From Trueperella pyogenes (GTDB lineage: Bacteria > Actinomycetota > Actinomycetes > Actinomycetales > Actinomycetaceae): a stretch of 64,000 nt of DNA. Location: assembly GCF_001070855.1 (NCBI RefSeq), contig NZ_JVLH01000009.1:248001-312000 (forward strand), in the 5' to 3' direction. The notes beneath the pieces are model-generated. The model was not told the origin of the DNA. It made no database searches and was given only the letters and a program-made list of their open reading frames with translations. Below, one piece after another: positions 53,392 to 62,379 of the stretch (the first letter of the stretch is position 1; each line of letters starts with the position of its first letter). The position numbers and the translations under genes were made by a program.

Positions 53392-53777
53392 AACTAAGGT
53401 GCGGCCGCTCAATGCCGTCATCCGAAACGCATTCGGATGACGGCATGGTCAGCGTTGAAATTGCTCTGGGTACCTTTTCGATAGTCATCATGATTGCACT
53501 TGTCCTTTCAGTCTTTGCTGCTGCCATGACCACCCAGAATTTGTGTACTGCACTTTCGGCGGGCATTCGCGAAAGCGCTCGCGGAGGGAACGGGCAGGAA
53601 ACTGCGCGCGTGATGTCTGCACCGATAGCTGGGGCCCACTTTGAGTTTTCCGCAGACGAAAAGTGGATCTACGGCAAAGCGCAAGCTCCCTATAGGGGCC
53701 CCGCGGGAATGATCGGCTTGAACTCGCAATGCAGATATCAGATGTTGCGCGAGAGCACTGTGGTTGGCGGTGATTGA
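53388..53777 (+). CDS. tadE: TadE-like minor pilin
   Basis: 129 aa. 'DDGMVSVEIALGTFSIVIMI' then a hydrophobic helix and a secreted C-terminal part with 'LCTALSAGIRESARGG', typical of TadE. A perfect hairpin (53412-53446) overlaps codons 9-20. Alternative starts are the ATG at 53412, at the hairpin base, and the one at 53445, just inside its right arm. Coupled to the pilin gene by ATGA. Confidence 0.8.
   Translation: MKLRCGRSMPSSETHSDDGMVSVEIALGTFSIVIMIALVLSVFAAAMTTQNLCTALSAGIRESARGGNGQETARVMSAPIAGAHFEFSADEKWIYGKAQAPYRGPAGMIGLNSQCRYQMLRESTVVGGD
53412..53446 (+). promoter_or_regulatory. Perfect 15-bp hairpin at the start of tadE
   Basis: Arms ATGCCGTCATCCGAA and TTCGGATGACGGCAT around a 5-nt loop ACGCA. 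No T-run follows. It lies 21 nt after the pilin stop and inside the tadE frame. Confidence 0.85.
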
Positions 53778-53779
53778 GA

Positions 53780-54274
53780 ATGGGTGAGAAGACTGATCCG
53801 GATGAAGGATCCGGGACAATCATGTTGGTTGGAGTTCTGGCTGCCCTAGCCGTTCTTACCTGCAGTGCGCTGGCCTACATTGCTCTTCTTGCGGCGGGGA
53901 ATCGAGCCCAGAATATTGCGGATCTCAGTGCCTTGGCGGGAGCAGATATTTCCGCAACAGCTCAGTGGGAGTCGGTTGAGGAAAAAGCCTGTCGTGTAGC
54001 AAATGAGGTTGCTCAAGAAAACGGGGCAATGCTGAGCTCATGTCACTGTGAAAGCATCGACACGATCGTCACAGTGCGTGTGAGCAGTGGCTGGGGATGG
54101 AATGTCTTTCGCTCGGCTCGAGCGGGAGTTGATGATGAAAGTGCTGTAGATGCACTTGAGGGGCCTGCCCCCCGGCCGGCCCCTCAAGCATCCCATCAAC
54201 ACAGTGCGAGTTTCCCGAAAAGTCTTTCGGTGTGGCATCCCCACTTAAGCGGGGTCCAACTCTCGATGACTTAA
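53780..54274 (+). CDS. TadG/Rv3654c-like membrane protein
   Basis: 164 aa. 'DEGSGTIMLVGVLAALAVLT' opens a membrane helix, followed by 'AAGNRAQNIADLSALAGADI', the actinobacterial Rv3654c-type Tad accessory motif with a conserved Cys pair later ('SSCHCES'). The last roughly 45 residues (from 'VDDESAVDALEG') are Pro/Ser/His-rich and read through a strong hairpin, so this tail may be recent. ATG chosen over a TTG two codons upstream. Ends 26 nt before the convergent helicase. Confidence 0.72.
   Translation: MGEKTDPDEGSGTIMLVGVLAALAVLTCSALAYIALLAAGNRAQNIADLSALAGADISATAQWESVEEKACRVANEVAQENGAMLSSCHCESIDTIVTVRVSSGWGWNVFRSARAGVDDESAVDALEGPAPRPAPQASHQHSASFPKSLSVWHPHLSGVQLSMT
54156..54187. other. Hairpin within the 3' end of the TadG-like gene
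   Basis: Perfect 10-bp stem TTGAGGGGCC/GGCCCCTCAA around a 12-nt loop, inside the reading frame and 87 nt before its stop. It may be a former terminator. Confidence 0.55.
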
Positions 54275-54300
54275 ATATAGGAAGTCATACTGTGTGGATA

Positions 54301-56742
54301 CTATTTTGTATCTGAAAGTTTTCTGGGAATTTCTTCGAAAGGTGAATGTTCGACAAGGAAGCCTAAAAGGAGCTTTGCACCGACCTTTGAGAGCGGTTCA
54401 TTCCCGTTTCCACACTTCGGAGACTGGATGCATCGGGGGCACCCGTCATGGCATTGGCACTCGGAAACAGCCTGATAGGTACGCTCCATCCATTCGCGTG
54501 CATGGGCGAAACCGTAATGCGCATAGCCCGCTCCACCCGGATAAGCATCGTGAACAAAGACAGTTGGTAAATCGGTATCCGTGTGGAGATTTGTCGAAAG
54601 CCCACCTAAATCCCAACGGTCGCAATTTGCTAGTAGGGGAAGAAGGGCGATCGAAGCATGCTCTGCTGCGTGGAGCGCCCCTAAGACATCGCCTTTATCG
54701 ATTCCGATCGCTGCCATTGTCGCTGGACTCAAGGTGTACCAGCAGGCCTGGGTGCGTAAAGTGCGTTCGGGCATATCGAGTTGAGTATTTGAGATGTATT
54801 CCAGCCCCGGAAGTCGAAGGAGGTCAAAATCGGTGACCTGACGGGTGACATCAACAGTCCCTCGATACCAGTGAACAAGAGAATCTGGGCTGACCCATTC
54901 TTCACCAACACTGATAACCCGCAATGAGGTTGCGTCTTGGGCCCTAGTCCTGAGCGGTGTGCGAACTTCTTCGACATAGGCGATGCGTGTGGGGCCTTCT
55001 TCGAGAGAGAGGACGTGGAAGGTTCGTCCCTGGTGCACGTAGATCGCATCGGGAAACACCTGAGAATCTGCAGAATCTTGGGGAACAGAACCGATGATGC
55101 TTCCACTTCGAGTGTCGACAATTTGAACATCACCACCACTGCCGCGGATCTGGATTTCCTCCCATGGACCATCAGAAGAGCTGACATTCCATCTCCAGCC
55201 TCCACTTCGGTGGACTAGGAGCCCTTCCTGACCGAGCTCAGCTAAAAGAGCAGGAGCTCCACTTCCGAAAACAGATACCGCCTCGTCCTCAGGGAGAGGG
55301 AGTTCGGCCGCGGCTGCGCACAGGTGATCGCGCAAAACCCACGGGTTTTGAGGATCTAATACCGCTGCCTCGACAGGGGAAAAAATCTCATCGCTGTGAT
55401 GAACAAGGAAAGAATCAAGGGGGTTGTCGCCGGCAATAAGAACAGAAATACCATCTGCCCCGGCACGTCCGGAGCGCCCAACCTGTTGCCAAAATGATGC
55501 GCGAGTCCCAGGCCAACCCGCGGTGATAGTGACATCAAGCCCAGAGATGTCGATACCCATTTCTAAGGCTGAAGTCGTTGCAAGTGCACGTAATCGACCC
55601 GAACGCAGTGCAGATTCTAGGGTTCGGCGTTCTTCGGGAAGGAAGCCTCCTCTATACGCAGCGACGGTCGAGGCTAATTCTGGAACGTCGCGGAGTTTGT
55701 CGCGGGTTTGGGCGGCGACGGCCTCGGCACCACCGCGTGAGCGAACAAAGGTCAGCAGGCGTGCATTGGCACGAATGAGTTCTGCACATAGAAGCGAAGC
55801 CTCGGTTTGGGCGGAAAGACGCTGAGTTGGAGCTTCAAGAACCGTTTCTTCGCCGGCCTCGGCGCTGCGAAGAGCAGAAAGGAAGGCATCAATTGATACA
55901 TCCTCTTCACGCGGAACCTCGCGGCCCTCCCACATAAAGATGTGGTGAGTTCCGCGCCCGGAAGTATCGTCCGTGATCGCATCGACGTTCTCGCGGCCAA
56001 TCATTGTCTGAGCAACGGATTGCGGATCGGCCAAAGTCGCGGACATCATAATGACCTGGACGTCTGCACCAAGGTGGCGTGCAATTCTTAGAAGTCGGCG
56101 TAAAACCAGAGAAATGTGGCTACCGCTGACTCCTCGCCACTGATGCATTTCGTCAACAATCACGTAGCGCAGCGATGCCAAAAAACGAGTCCAACGCTCA
56201 TGTCGTGGGAGCATGACGTAGTGCAGGTAGTCAGGGTTCGTCAGGACGATATCGGCGTTTGCGCGAGCCCATTCCTTGGCTTCACGGGGAGTATCCCCAT
56301 CGGCAAGTGCAAGGGCAGCGCCATGTTCGAGGCCGTCAACAAGACGGTTCAGTGAATGAAGCTGGTCTGCTGCAAGTGCTTTGGTTGGTGAGAGGTAAAG
56401 GCAACTTGGACGCCGGTGAATATCGGAGATTCTGTTTGACTCATCTGCTTGAACCAAGTCAGAAAGAATCGGTGTCCAGGCGACCAAAGACTTGCCCGAG
56501 CCTGTGCCGGTCGCAATGACAACATCGTGTCCAGAATGGATCGACTCAAGGGCTTGCACTTGGTGAAGCCACGGTTCATCGACTCCGCTTTGGCGCCACG
56601 CAGATACGACAGGGGTGGGAATCCACTCGGGCCACGCTGAAGTCAGGGCATCTTGCGCAGGAAGGCAGCGGTAATCGACAAACTGACCCTGTGTGCCTCG
56701 GGAACGAATGATCTCGAGCAGGTCCTCAGAGTGTGAATCCAT
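54301..56742 (-). CDS. MrfA-like DEAD/DEAH helicase with a DUF1998 Zn-binding C-terminus
   Basis: 813 aa. Walker A 'ATGTGSGKS' (77-85), DEMH box (197-200), motif III 'MMSATLADP', motif VI 'QQVGRSGRAGADG', and a C-terminal Cys cluster 'ECQCHDGCPRCIQSPKCGNG'. This is the YprA/MrfA family (Rv3649 in Mycobacterium), which in Bacillus acts in repair of mitomycin-type DNA damage. TGATG overlap with a YbjN gene upstream, so it is cotranscribed with two YbjN proteins. Confidence 0.9.
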   Translation of the reverse strand: MDSHSEDLLEIIRSRGTQGQFVDYRCLPAQDALTSAWPEWIPTPVVSAWRQSGVDEPWLHQVQALESIHSGHDVVIATGTGSGKSLVAWTPILSDLVQADESNRISDIHRRPSCLYLSPTKALAADQLHSLNRLVDGLEHGAALALADGDTPREAKEWARANADIVLTNPDYLHYVMLPRHERWTRFLASLRYVIVDEMHQWRGVSGSHISLVLRRLLRIARHLGADVQVIMMSATLADPQSVAQTMIGRENVDAITDDTSGRGTHHIFMWEGREVPREEDVSIDAFLSALRSAEAGEETVLEAPTQRLSAQTEASLLCAELIRANARLLTFVRSRGGAEAVAAQTRDKLRDVPELASTVAAYRGGFLPEERRTLESALRSGRLRALATTSALEMGIDISGLDVTITAGWPGTRASFWQQVGRSGRAGADGISVLIAGDNPLDSFLVHHSDEIFSPVEAAVLDPQNPWVLRDHLCAAAAELPLPEDEAVSVFGSGAPALLAELGQEGLLVHRSGGWRWNVSSSDGPWEEIQIRGSGGDVQIVDTRSGSIIGSVPQDSADSQVFPDAIYVHQGRTFHVLSLEEGPTRIAYVEEVRTPLRTRAQDATSLRVISVGEEWVSPDSLVHWYRGTVDVTRQVTDFDLLRLPGLEYISNTQLDMPERTLRTQACWYTLSPATMAAIGIDKGDVLGALHAAEHASIALLPLLANCDRWDLGGLSTNLHTDTDLPTVFVHDAYPGGAGYAHYGFAHAREWMERTYQAVSECQCHDGCPRCIQSPKCGNGNEPLSKVGAKLLLGFLVEHSPFEEIPRKLSDTK

Positions 56743-57362
56743 CAGAGCCCGAAAGCGGCGCCACTATGAGCGGAGCGACCCTCGGCCTCGCTATCAGTGG
56801 AAGCAGAGCTACCCGGCTGGGGCTGCGCGAAGGACTCAGCGGGGGCCGAGGCCTCGGGCGAAGCAGAATAGGGAGCCGCCTCCGGAGCGACCCAACCCAA
56901 GGTCTGAGTTGCGGCCTCTTGCATGTAGCGGATTGCGTCAATTCCGGTTGAAATGCCAGCGCCCAAGTGGTCGGTGAGCTGCTGGTCCGATAGGCCGGCA
57001 GAAGTGTCAACGGCGAAATCGGCACATACCTGAAGAGAGCCGGCGGGATCTAGCATCCAATAAACCGTTGGGAAATACTTCTCGCGGTTCCATGAATCAG
57101 CTGCGGCGAAAAGTGGATGGCCGGCCTTTTCGGCGTCAAAGTCGGTATCCCAGACCGCGCGAATCGACAGGAATCGCTCGGAAGAATCCATGCTGAGTAG
57201 GAAAGGTACCCCGTCGAAAACGGCGCCAGCAGCGCGGTTTTCCGCCAAAACATCAGCTTGGAACTGCAGCTCAGAAAGCGTGCGCATTAAGCGATCGAAA
57301 GTCACTTTGTACGGCGTGATCGAATCCTTGGGTACGGGATAGGGTCCCGGAAGCGTGCTCAT
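56742..57362 (-). CDS. YbjN domain protein (second of pair)
   Basis: 206 aa. YbjN-like fold with 'FLLSMDSSERFLSIRAVWDT', 'WNREKYFPTVYWMLDPAGSL' and 'LSDQQLTDHLGAGISTGIDA'. The C-terminal 50 residues are disordered, Ala/Ser/Pro/Glu-rich. YbjN domains resemble type III secretion chaperones and are common in actinobacteria; their role is unknown. Overlaps both neighbours. Confidence 0.72.
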   Translation of the reverse strand: MSTLPGPYPVPKDSITPYKVTFDRLMRTLSELQFQADVLAENRAAGAVFDGVPFLLSMDSSERFLSIRAVWDTDFDAEKAGHPLFAAADSWNREKYFPTVYWMLDPAGSLQVCADFAVDTSAGLSDQQLTDHLGAGISTGIDAIRYMQEAATQTLGWVAPEAAPYSASPEASAPAESFAQPQPGSSASTDSEAEGRSAHSGAAFGL

Positions 57363-57859
57363 GATCGATCTCCCTGGTGGAGCGAGATGGTGTTCGCCTC
57401 GCTAGATGACTCTTGATCCGAATCTTGATCACTCCACGTGACGAATTCGGGAAGGGTTTCTTCAAGATCAGAGAAGAATCCCATAATCATCGACATTGAA
57501 GTTTCGAAGAAGGTATCGAGCTGGGCTTCCGAAAGACCGTTTGTCGCAACGATGTCGCATTCGGCGATCAGCCCGTAGCGTCGGCCATCTTCGAAAGGAG
57601 CCAAGTACGCCTTCGGGCCTGTACGCGTTGCATTACAGCGCCGAACTTCTTCAGTGAGCGACGCAAATTCGGCATCATCGTTGGCAATTCCACGCCAGTG
57701 CGCACGCAATTGCAGGATGTGGGGGTTCGATGTGTTCCAGAAATAGATCGCATTTCGTGTCGGAACAGCGAGCTCTTCGTCTGAAGATTCACCAAAATTC
57801 AGATCGTGACCGTGCAAGACAGCGCGAATGCGGTCGGTATTGACCGGAGAAATCGACAC
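57359..57859 (-). CDS. YbjN domain protein (first of pair)
   Basis: 166 aa. Same fold as its neighbour: 'ILQLRAHWRGIANDDAEFAS', 'EVRRCNATRTGPKAYLAPFE' and 'LSEAQLDTFFETSMSMIMGF', without the central insertion. The C-terminal 25 residues are acidic/Ser-rich. The Arg/Asn pattern suggests the pair bind each other. ATGA coupling to the next gene. The 264-bp gap upstream (57860-58123) holds no gene. Confidence 0.72.
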   Translation of the reverse strand: MSISPVNTDRIRAVLHGHDLNFGESSDEELAVPTRNAIYFWNTSNPHILQLRAHWRGIANDDAEFASLTEEVRRCNATRTGPKAYLAPFEDGRRYGLIAECDIVATNGLSEAQLDTFFETSMSMIMGFFSDLEETLPEFVTWSDQDSDQESSSEANTISLHQGDRS

Positions 57860-58123
57860 GTAGCACCCCTGATCCGAGTCGGTAGTGGCAGTGAGTCGCA
57901 GTGACTCACGCCTGTTGACTCCTCCACTCTAACCGAATGACCGGAGCGCGGCTCGAGATAGAAGCTTGAGAATGCGACAAAATGTTACCTCAATCAACCG
58001 AGGAAAAACCAAGTGTTCCAATAGAAAATGCCCCAGATGGGTGACTAAAATAAGACCTTCGAAGTACGCGAAACGAAACAGTTGCCACCCAAATTGGTTG
58101 TCGCACGAGGGAAGGGGGAGACA

Positions 58124-59254
58124 ATGAGCGACCGCATTCCCGGTTATCCTGATCCTTCCTTTAATTCCGAAGAATCCGAGGCCTACGCACCCTCAGAGGA
58201 TGCTGCAGAGGTTCCGGAAGCCCTCGCGGCCTCGACCTCTTCAAGGCGATTCTCTGGCCCCCAGGGCTCGGGGAGTACTACTTCTGAAACCCCCTCTTCT
58301 GGTGCTGGACGGCGACCGAACATTCGCCAATCAAGCCCGCGTGGTGGTAGTGCGCGTACCGGTGTGGGTGCTGCTCGGAGCGCCCCAAGGACTGTGGCTC
58401 CCGGCTATCGCCCTCGCCTCGTGCGTCGACTTTTTGCTGCGGGAGGGTGTGTGCTCTTCAGCATCCTTGTCGCTTGGGTTGCCGTCTTCACTGTTACAGG
58501 CCAGGCGATTGACACCTTGTCGATGGAAGCTGCCATGCGCTGGGCGGAGCCCTTAGGCGCTGTGGGAAGCACCGTAACGCACATTATTTCGGTTCCTGCG
58601 ATGGTCGCTGTTGGTGGCCTGATTGTCTTGATTGCGTGGTTGCGCCGTCGTCCAACACTGGCTGGTCGCGCTCTGGGCATGATTGTTGCGGCTAATACGA
58701 CGACTCAGGTTGCGAAGCTGCTCATTGATCGCCCGGATTTCCACGTGTCGGCAGCCATTTTGAATTCGCTTCCTTCGGGGCATACGACAGTTGCAATGTC
58801 CCTTGCTCTGGCATTGGTGATGATTGCTCCCGAATGGTTCCGAGGCCCCGCAGCATGGATCGGGTATATCTGGACATCCTTGGTGGGTATCTCCGTCATG
58901 GTTTTTGGCTGGCACCGCCCCGCCGATGTTCTTGTCGCTATGGCAATCTGTGGTTTTTGGGCACTGATCTTGTGTCCGCTGGAGACCCGCGTTCGCCACG
59001 GCGTGCCCGTCCAAAAAGCTATGGCTGTCATTGCAATGGCCAGCGCACTCATCACAGTTTTGGGAGTTGTCTATTCTGTGTGGGCACTTACTCCCAATGA
59101 TCTGGCACAAATGGGTTCGGGCGGAATCACCTACGCAGAATTTTTGGATGCTCTTCCGCGTCGTGCGCATATTCTTGCCGGGATTTCATCTTTTGCCGTT
59201 GTCGCTGTTGCAGGTTTTGTTATTCACGAGGTTGACCGACTCTCGGCGAAATAG
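58124..59254 (+). CDS. PAP2-family membrane phosphatase
   Basis: 376 aa. A Ser/Gly/Arg-rich disordered N-terminus (about 100 residues) precedes six membrane helices. Phosphatase motifs: 'KLLIDRPDF' (K-x6-RP type), 'LPSGHTTVAMSLALAL' and 'VFGWHRPADVL' (S-R...H...D type). PAP2 enzymes remove phosphate from lipid phosphates such as undecaprenyl pyrophosphate on the outer face. AAGGGGGAG 3 nt before the ATG decides the start. Confidence 0.85.
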   Translation: MSDRIPGYPDPSFNSEESEAYAPSEDAAEVPEALAASTSSRRFSGPQGSGSTTSETPSSGAGRRPNIRQSSPRGGSARTGVGAARSAPRTVAPGYRPRLVRRLFAAGGCVLFSILVAWVAVFTVTGQAIDTLSMEAAMRWAEPLGAVGSTVTHIISVPAMVAVGGLIVLIAWLRRRPTLAGRALGMIVAANTTTQVAKLLIDRPDFHVSAAILNSLPSGHTTVAMSLALALVMIAPEWFRGPAAWIGYIWTSLVGISVMVFGWHRPADVLVAMAICGFWALILCPLETRVRHGVPVQKAMAVIAMASALITVLGVVYSVWALTPNDLAQMGSGGITYAEFLDALPRRAHILAGISSFAVVAVAGFVIHEVDRLSAK

Positions 59255-59411
59255 TCCCGTTTTTGAGTCAAAAGCGCGCTCGCTTTGGTTTCATTTAACT
59301 TATTCGCAAGCTATTCAGATACTCGCGCAATGCGTTCACCCACTTTCGTAATTTGCGCATTTTTGTCGAATGACAACACGCCGCATGTCGTAGCTATACC
59401 TTCTCCGCAAC

Positions 59412-59457
59412 CACTAGATATTGTGGGACGCGTTCGTCTCGCGCACTAGATATTGTG
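59412..59457. promoter_or_regulatory. Tandem NrdR boxes upstream of nrdDG
   Basis: Two identical CACTAGATATTGTG boxes at 59412-59425 and 59444-59457, start to start 32 bp (three helical turns). This matches the NrdR consensus ACACTATATATAGTGT in sequence symmetry and spacing. NrdR represses ribonucleotide reductase genes when dATP is high. The rest of the 59255-59499 gap is AT-rich promoter sequence. Confidence 0.88.
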
Positions 59458-59499
59458 CCCCCACCACGATGTCTGTGTTGAAGCTCGGAAAGGAAAACC

Positions 59500-61371
59500 G
59501 TGACTACATCTCCCACAACACGCTATGACATCGATGCGATCTCGACCGTCGAGGAATACCTTGACCGCTCCGATTGGCGCGTTAATGCAAACGCCAATCA
59601 GGGCTACTCGCTGGGTGGCTTGATCTTGAACTCTGCCGGCAAGATGATCGCCAACTACTGGCTGGAGCGCGTCTATTCCCCCGAAGCGGGAGCAGCGCAC
59701 CGCAGCGGTGATATCCACATCCACGATCTCGATATGTTCGCGGGTTACTGTGCGGGATGGTCGCTCAAGCGACTGATCCAAGAAGGTTTCAACGGGGTCA
59801 GCGGTGCCATCGCCTCGGCACCCCCGAAGCACTTCTCTTCGGCGTGCGGACAGATCGTGAACTTCCTTGGAACTTTGCAAAACGAATGGGCGGGAGCGCA
59901 GGCCTTCTCCTCCTTTGATACATACATGGCCCCCTTCGTTCGCCTGGACAACATGACCTACGAGCAGATCGTCCAGAGCATGCAGGAATTGATCTACAAC
60001 CTCAACGTTCCTTCGCGCTGGGGCAGCCAGTGCCCCTTCACGAATCTCACCTTCGATTGGACCTGTCCGGATGATCTGGCCAATGAGCACCCCCTCATTG
60101 GCGACGAAGTTGTGGACTTTACTTATGGCGAGCTCCAAGAGGAAATGAACCTCATTAACCGCGCCTTCATTGAGGTCATGACGGGGGGAGACGCAGATGG
60201 CCGTGTCTTCACTTTCCCGATTCCGACCTACAACATGACTCCCGATTTTGATTGGGAGGGCGAAAATGTTGACGCGCTTTTCGAAATGACCGCAAAGTAC
60301 GGCCTTCCCTACTTCCAGAACTTCATTAATTCCGACTTGGATCCCCACATGATCCGCTCGATGTGCTGCCGCCTGCAGCTAGACCTGCGCGAATTGCTCA
60401 AGCGCGGCAATGGTCTCTTCGGTTCCGCAGAGCTGACGGGCTCCATCGGTGTCGTCACAATCAATATGGCGCGCCTGGGCTACCGTTTCGCGGGCGACAT
60501 GGACGGCCTTGTCAAGGAATTGGATCACTTGATTGACCTGGGTTCGCAGACCCTGGAAGCCAAGCGTGAAACCATTCAGTTCCACATGGACCGCGGCTTG
60601 TTCCCCTACTCGAAGCGCTACTTGGGACACCTGAACAACCACTTCTCAACCATTGGCGTGAACGGCATGAACGAGATGGTTCGAAACTTCACGGGAGACC
60701 AGTACGACATCACCGATAAACTCGGTTTTGAGATGTGCTGCTCGGTTCTCGATCACATCCGTGAGCGCATGGTTGAACTCCAAGAGGCAACCGGCCACAT
60801 GTACAACCTCGAGGCGACCCCGGCCGAAGGTACAACCTACCGCTTCGCGAAGGCCGACCGCCTCCACTACCCGGGCATCCTTCAGGCCGGCACCGATGAG
60901 CAGCCCTACTACACGAACTCCTCGCAGCTTCCAGTTGGCTATACCGACGATCCCTTCCAAGCATTGGAAGATCAGGAAGTTTTGCAGGGCAAGTACACGG
61001 GCGGCACTGTTTTGCACCTCTACATGGGCGAGCGTATGAGCTCGGGTGCGGCCTGCAAGGAGATGGTGCGTCGTTCGCTGACCGCATTCAAGGTCCCTTA
61101 CATCACCATCACCCCGACCTTCTCGATCTGCCCTGTGCACGGCTACCTTGTGGGCGAGCACTGGACCTGCGAGAAGTGCGCCGAGGCCCACCCCGACCGT
61201 GAACCACAAGAGTGTGAGGTCTGGACTCGAGTCATGGGCTACTTCCGCCCCGTGAAATCCTTCAATATCGGAAAGAAGGGGGAGTACAACGAGCGCACCA
61301 TGTTCTCTGAGGCTGCGGCTTCGGATCATGGTGAACTGGTCAGTGCTTTCCCGCCGGTAGATCAGCGATGA
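59500..61371 (+). CDS. nrdD: Anaerobic ribonucleoside-triphosphate reductase
   Basis: 623 aa. Contains 'SGDIHIHDLDMFAGYCAGWS', 'VPSRWGSQCPFTNLTFDW', a C-terminal zinc site (C544, H547, C557, C560) and the glycyl radical Gly580 in 'VWTRVMGYFRPV'. It makes dNTPs without oxygen using formate or thiols. It is shorter than E. coli NrdD because the N-terminal ATP-cone is missing, so allosteric activity control by dATP may be lost, leaving NrdR. GTG start with GGAAAGG upstream. ATGA overlap with nrdG. Confidence 0.96.
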   Translation: MTTSPTTRYDIDAISTVEEYLDRSDWRVNANANQGYSLGGLILNSAGKMIANYWLERVYSPEAGAAHRSGDIHIHDLDMFAGYCAGWSLKRLIQEGFNGVSGAIASAPPKHFSSACGQIVNFLGTLQNEWAGAQAFSSFDTYMAPFVRLDNMTYEQIVQSMQELIYNLNVPSRWGSQCPFTNLTFDWTCPDDLANEHPLIGDEVVDFTYGELQEEMNLINRAFIEVMTGGDADGRVFTFPIPTYNMTPDFDWEGENVDALFEMTAKYGLPYFQNFINSDLDPHMIRSMCCRLQLDLRELLKRGNGLFGSAELTGSIGVVTINMARLGYRFAGDMDGLVKELDHLIDLGSQTLEAKRETIQFHMDRGLFPYSKRYLGHLNNHFSTIGVNGMNEMVRNFTGDQYDITDKLGFEMCCSVLDHIRERMVELQEATGHMYNLEATPAEGTTYRFAKADRLHYPGILQAGTDEQPYYTNSSQLPVGYTDDPFQALEDQEVLQGKYTGGTVLHLYMGERMSSGAACKEMVRRSLTAFKVPYITITPTFSICPVHGYLVGEHWTCEKCAEAHPDREPQECEVWTRVMGYFRPVKSFNIGKKGEYNERTMFSEAAASDHGELVSAFPPVDQR

Positions 61372-62093
61372 GCCTTGCGACTTTGAGGGCCTCGGACCTG
61401 CAAATCGCGGGTCTGAGCCCCATGTCCAGCGTCGATTGGCCGGGAAAATTCGTGGCGACGGTATTCGCCCAGGGATGCCCCTGGGCATGCCCGTATTGCC
61501 ACAATCAGGCGATCATCGATCCGAAAATTCCCGGGGTAGTGTCCTGGGAGAAAGTTGAGGACCTGCTGGGCCGTCGAGTTGGTCTGCTGGACGGGGTGGT
61601 CTTCTCCGGTGGCGAGGCCACGCGCCAGTTGGCCCTTCTGCCGGCCATGCGGCGCGTGCGCGATTTGGGCTTCGAGGTTGGTTTGCACACCGCGGGTCCT
61701 TATCCTTCGCGTCTGCGTGAGATTTTGCGTTCCGACCTGGTTGATTGGGTGGGCATTGACATTAAAGCGATGTCGGGTCCTGCGTACGAGGCCGTGGCCG
61801 GGCGCCCCAATGCGGGGCCGAAGGCGTGGGAGAGCCTGGGAGAGGTGCTGGATTCGGGTGTTGCCTATGAGGTTCGCCTGACGGTGTATCCGGATGGTCC
61901 TTCCGATGCACGCGAGGTTGCCTTGTGCGTCAAGGACTTGGGTGCAACGCATTTTGCACTTCAGCAGGCGCGTGCCATGGGCACTGCAGAAGGTTTCAAT
62001 GCGGGGGATCGCGCGTGGGACATGGAAGTCGAGGCGATGGCTGAAGACATCAAGAAACTTGGGTTTGAATCCTTTGAATTCAGGCCTGCATAA
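61368..62093 (+). CDS. nrdG: Anaerobic ribonucleotide reductase activating protein
   Basis: 241 aa radical-SAM enzyme. 'FAQGCPWACPYCHNQ' is the CxxxCxxC [4Fe-4S] site, 'VVFSGGEATRQLALLP' the GGE SAM motif, and 'WVGIDIKAMSGPAYEAVAGR' follows in the barrel. It generates the glycyl radical in NrdD. It is longer than E. coli NrdG (154 aa) and belongs to the larger type used in actinobacteria. Confidence 0.93.
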   Translation: MSLATLRASDLQIAGLSPMSSVDWPGKFVATVFAQGCPWACPYCHNQAIIDPKIPGVVSWEKVEDLLGRRVGLLDGVVFSGGEATRQLALLPAMRRVRDLGFEVGLHTAGPYPSRLREILRSDLVDWVGIDIKAMSGPAYEAVAGRPNAGPKAWESLGEVLDSGVAYEVRLTVYPDGPSDAREVALCVKDLGATHFALQQARAMGTAEGFNAGDRAWDMEVEAMAEDIKKLGFESFEFRPA

Positions 62094-62189
62094 AACAACG
62101 TGCTCGGCGACTCTGTGTTTGGGGGAGCGTCGAGTGTGTGAGCGGCCGCTATGCGCGCTGAAGTGGGGTTGAGCGTGCGGTGCCGCAGC

Positions 62190-62225
62190 GTTGCCGGGAG
62201 TGCTTTAAGCTGCACTCCCGGCAAC
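62190..62225 (+). terminator. Terminator hairpin after nrdDG
   Basis: 14-bp perfect stem (arms 62190-62203 and 62212-62225) with loop TTTAAGCT. T-rich but broken tail. The rest of 62094-62379 shows no gene. Confidence 0.75.
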
Positions 62226-62367
62226 TGCTATCTTCTGGTTTCCAGATAAACGAAGCGCAGCTATCAAGCAGGGAGCACTTCCATTGATTGCTGTTATCAC
62301 CCTGATTCTGACAATGGTGCTCTACTGAAATTCGGCGTAATTCATGCGCAAAGTGCCATTCGTGAAG

Positions 62368-62373
62368 TAGGTT
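62368..62373 (+). promoter_or_regulatory. Leaderless-type -10 of the LytR_C gene
   Basis: TAGGTT, then AGTCCT, then GTG. Confidence 0.5.
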
Positions 62374-62379
62374 AGTCCT

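Noticed and set aside
59446-60348. 300-codon open frame antisense to nrdD
   Set aside because: Overlaps the NrdR boxes and nrdD start; shadow frame.
62278-62328. Possible 14-codon hydrophobic peptide with TTG start and GGGAG
   Set aside because: Too short and no homologue recognised; the ribosome-site match could be chance.
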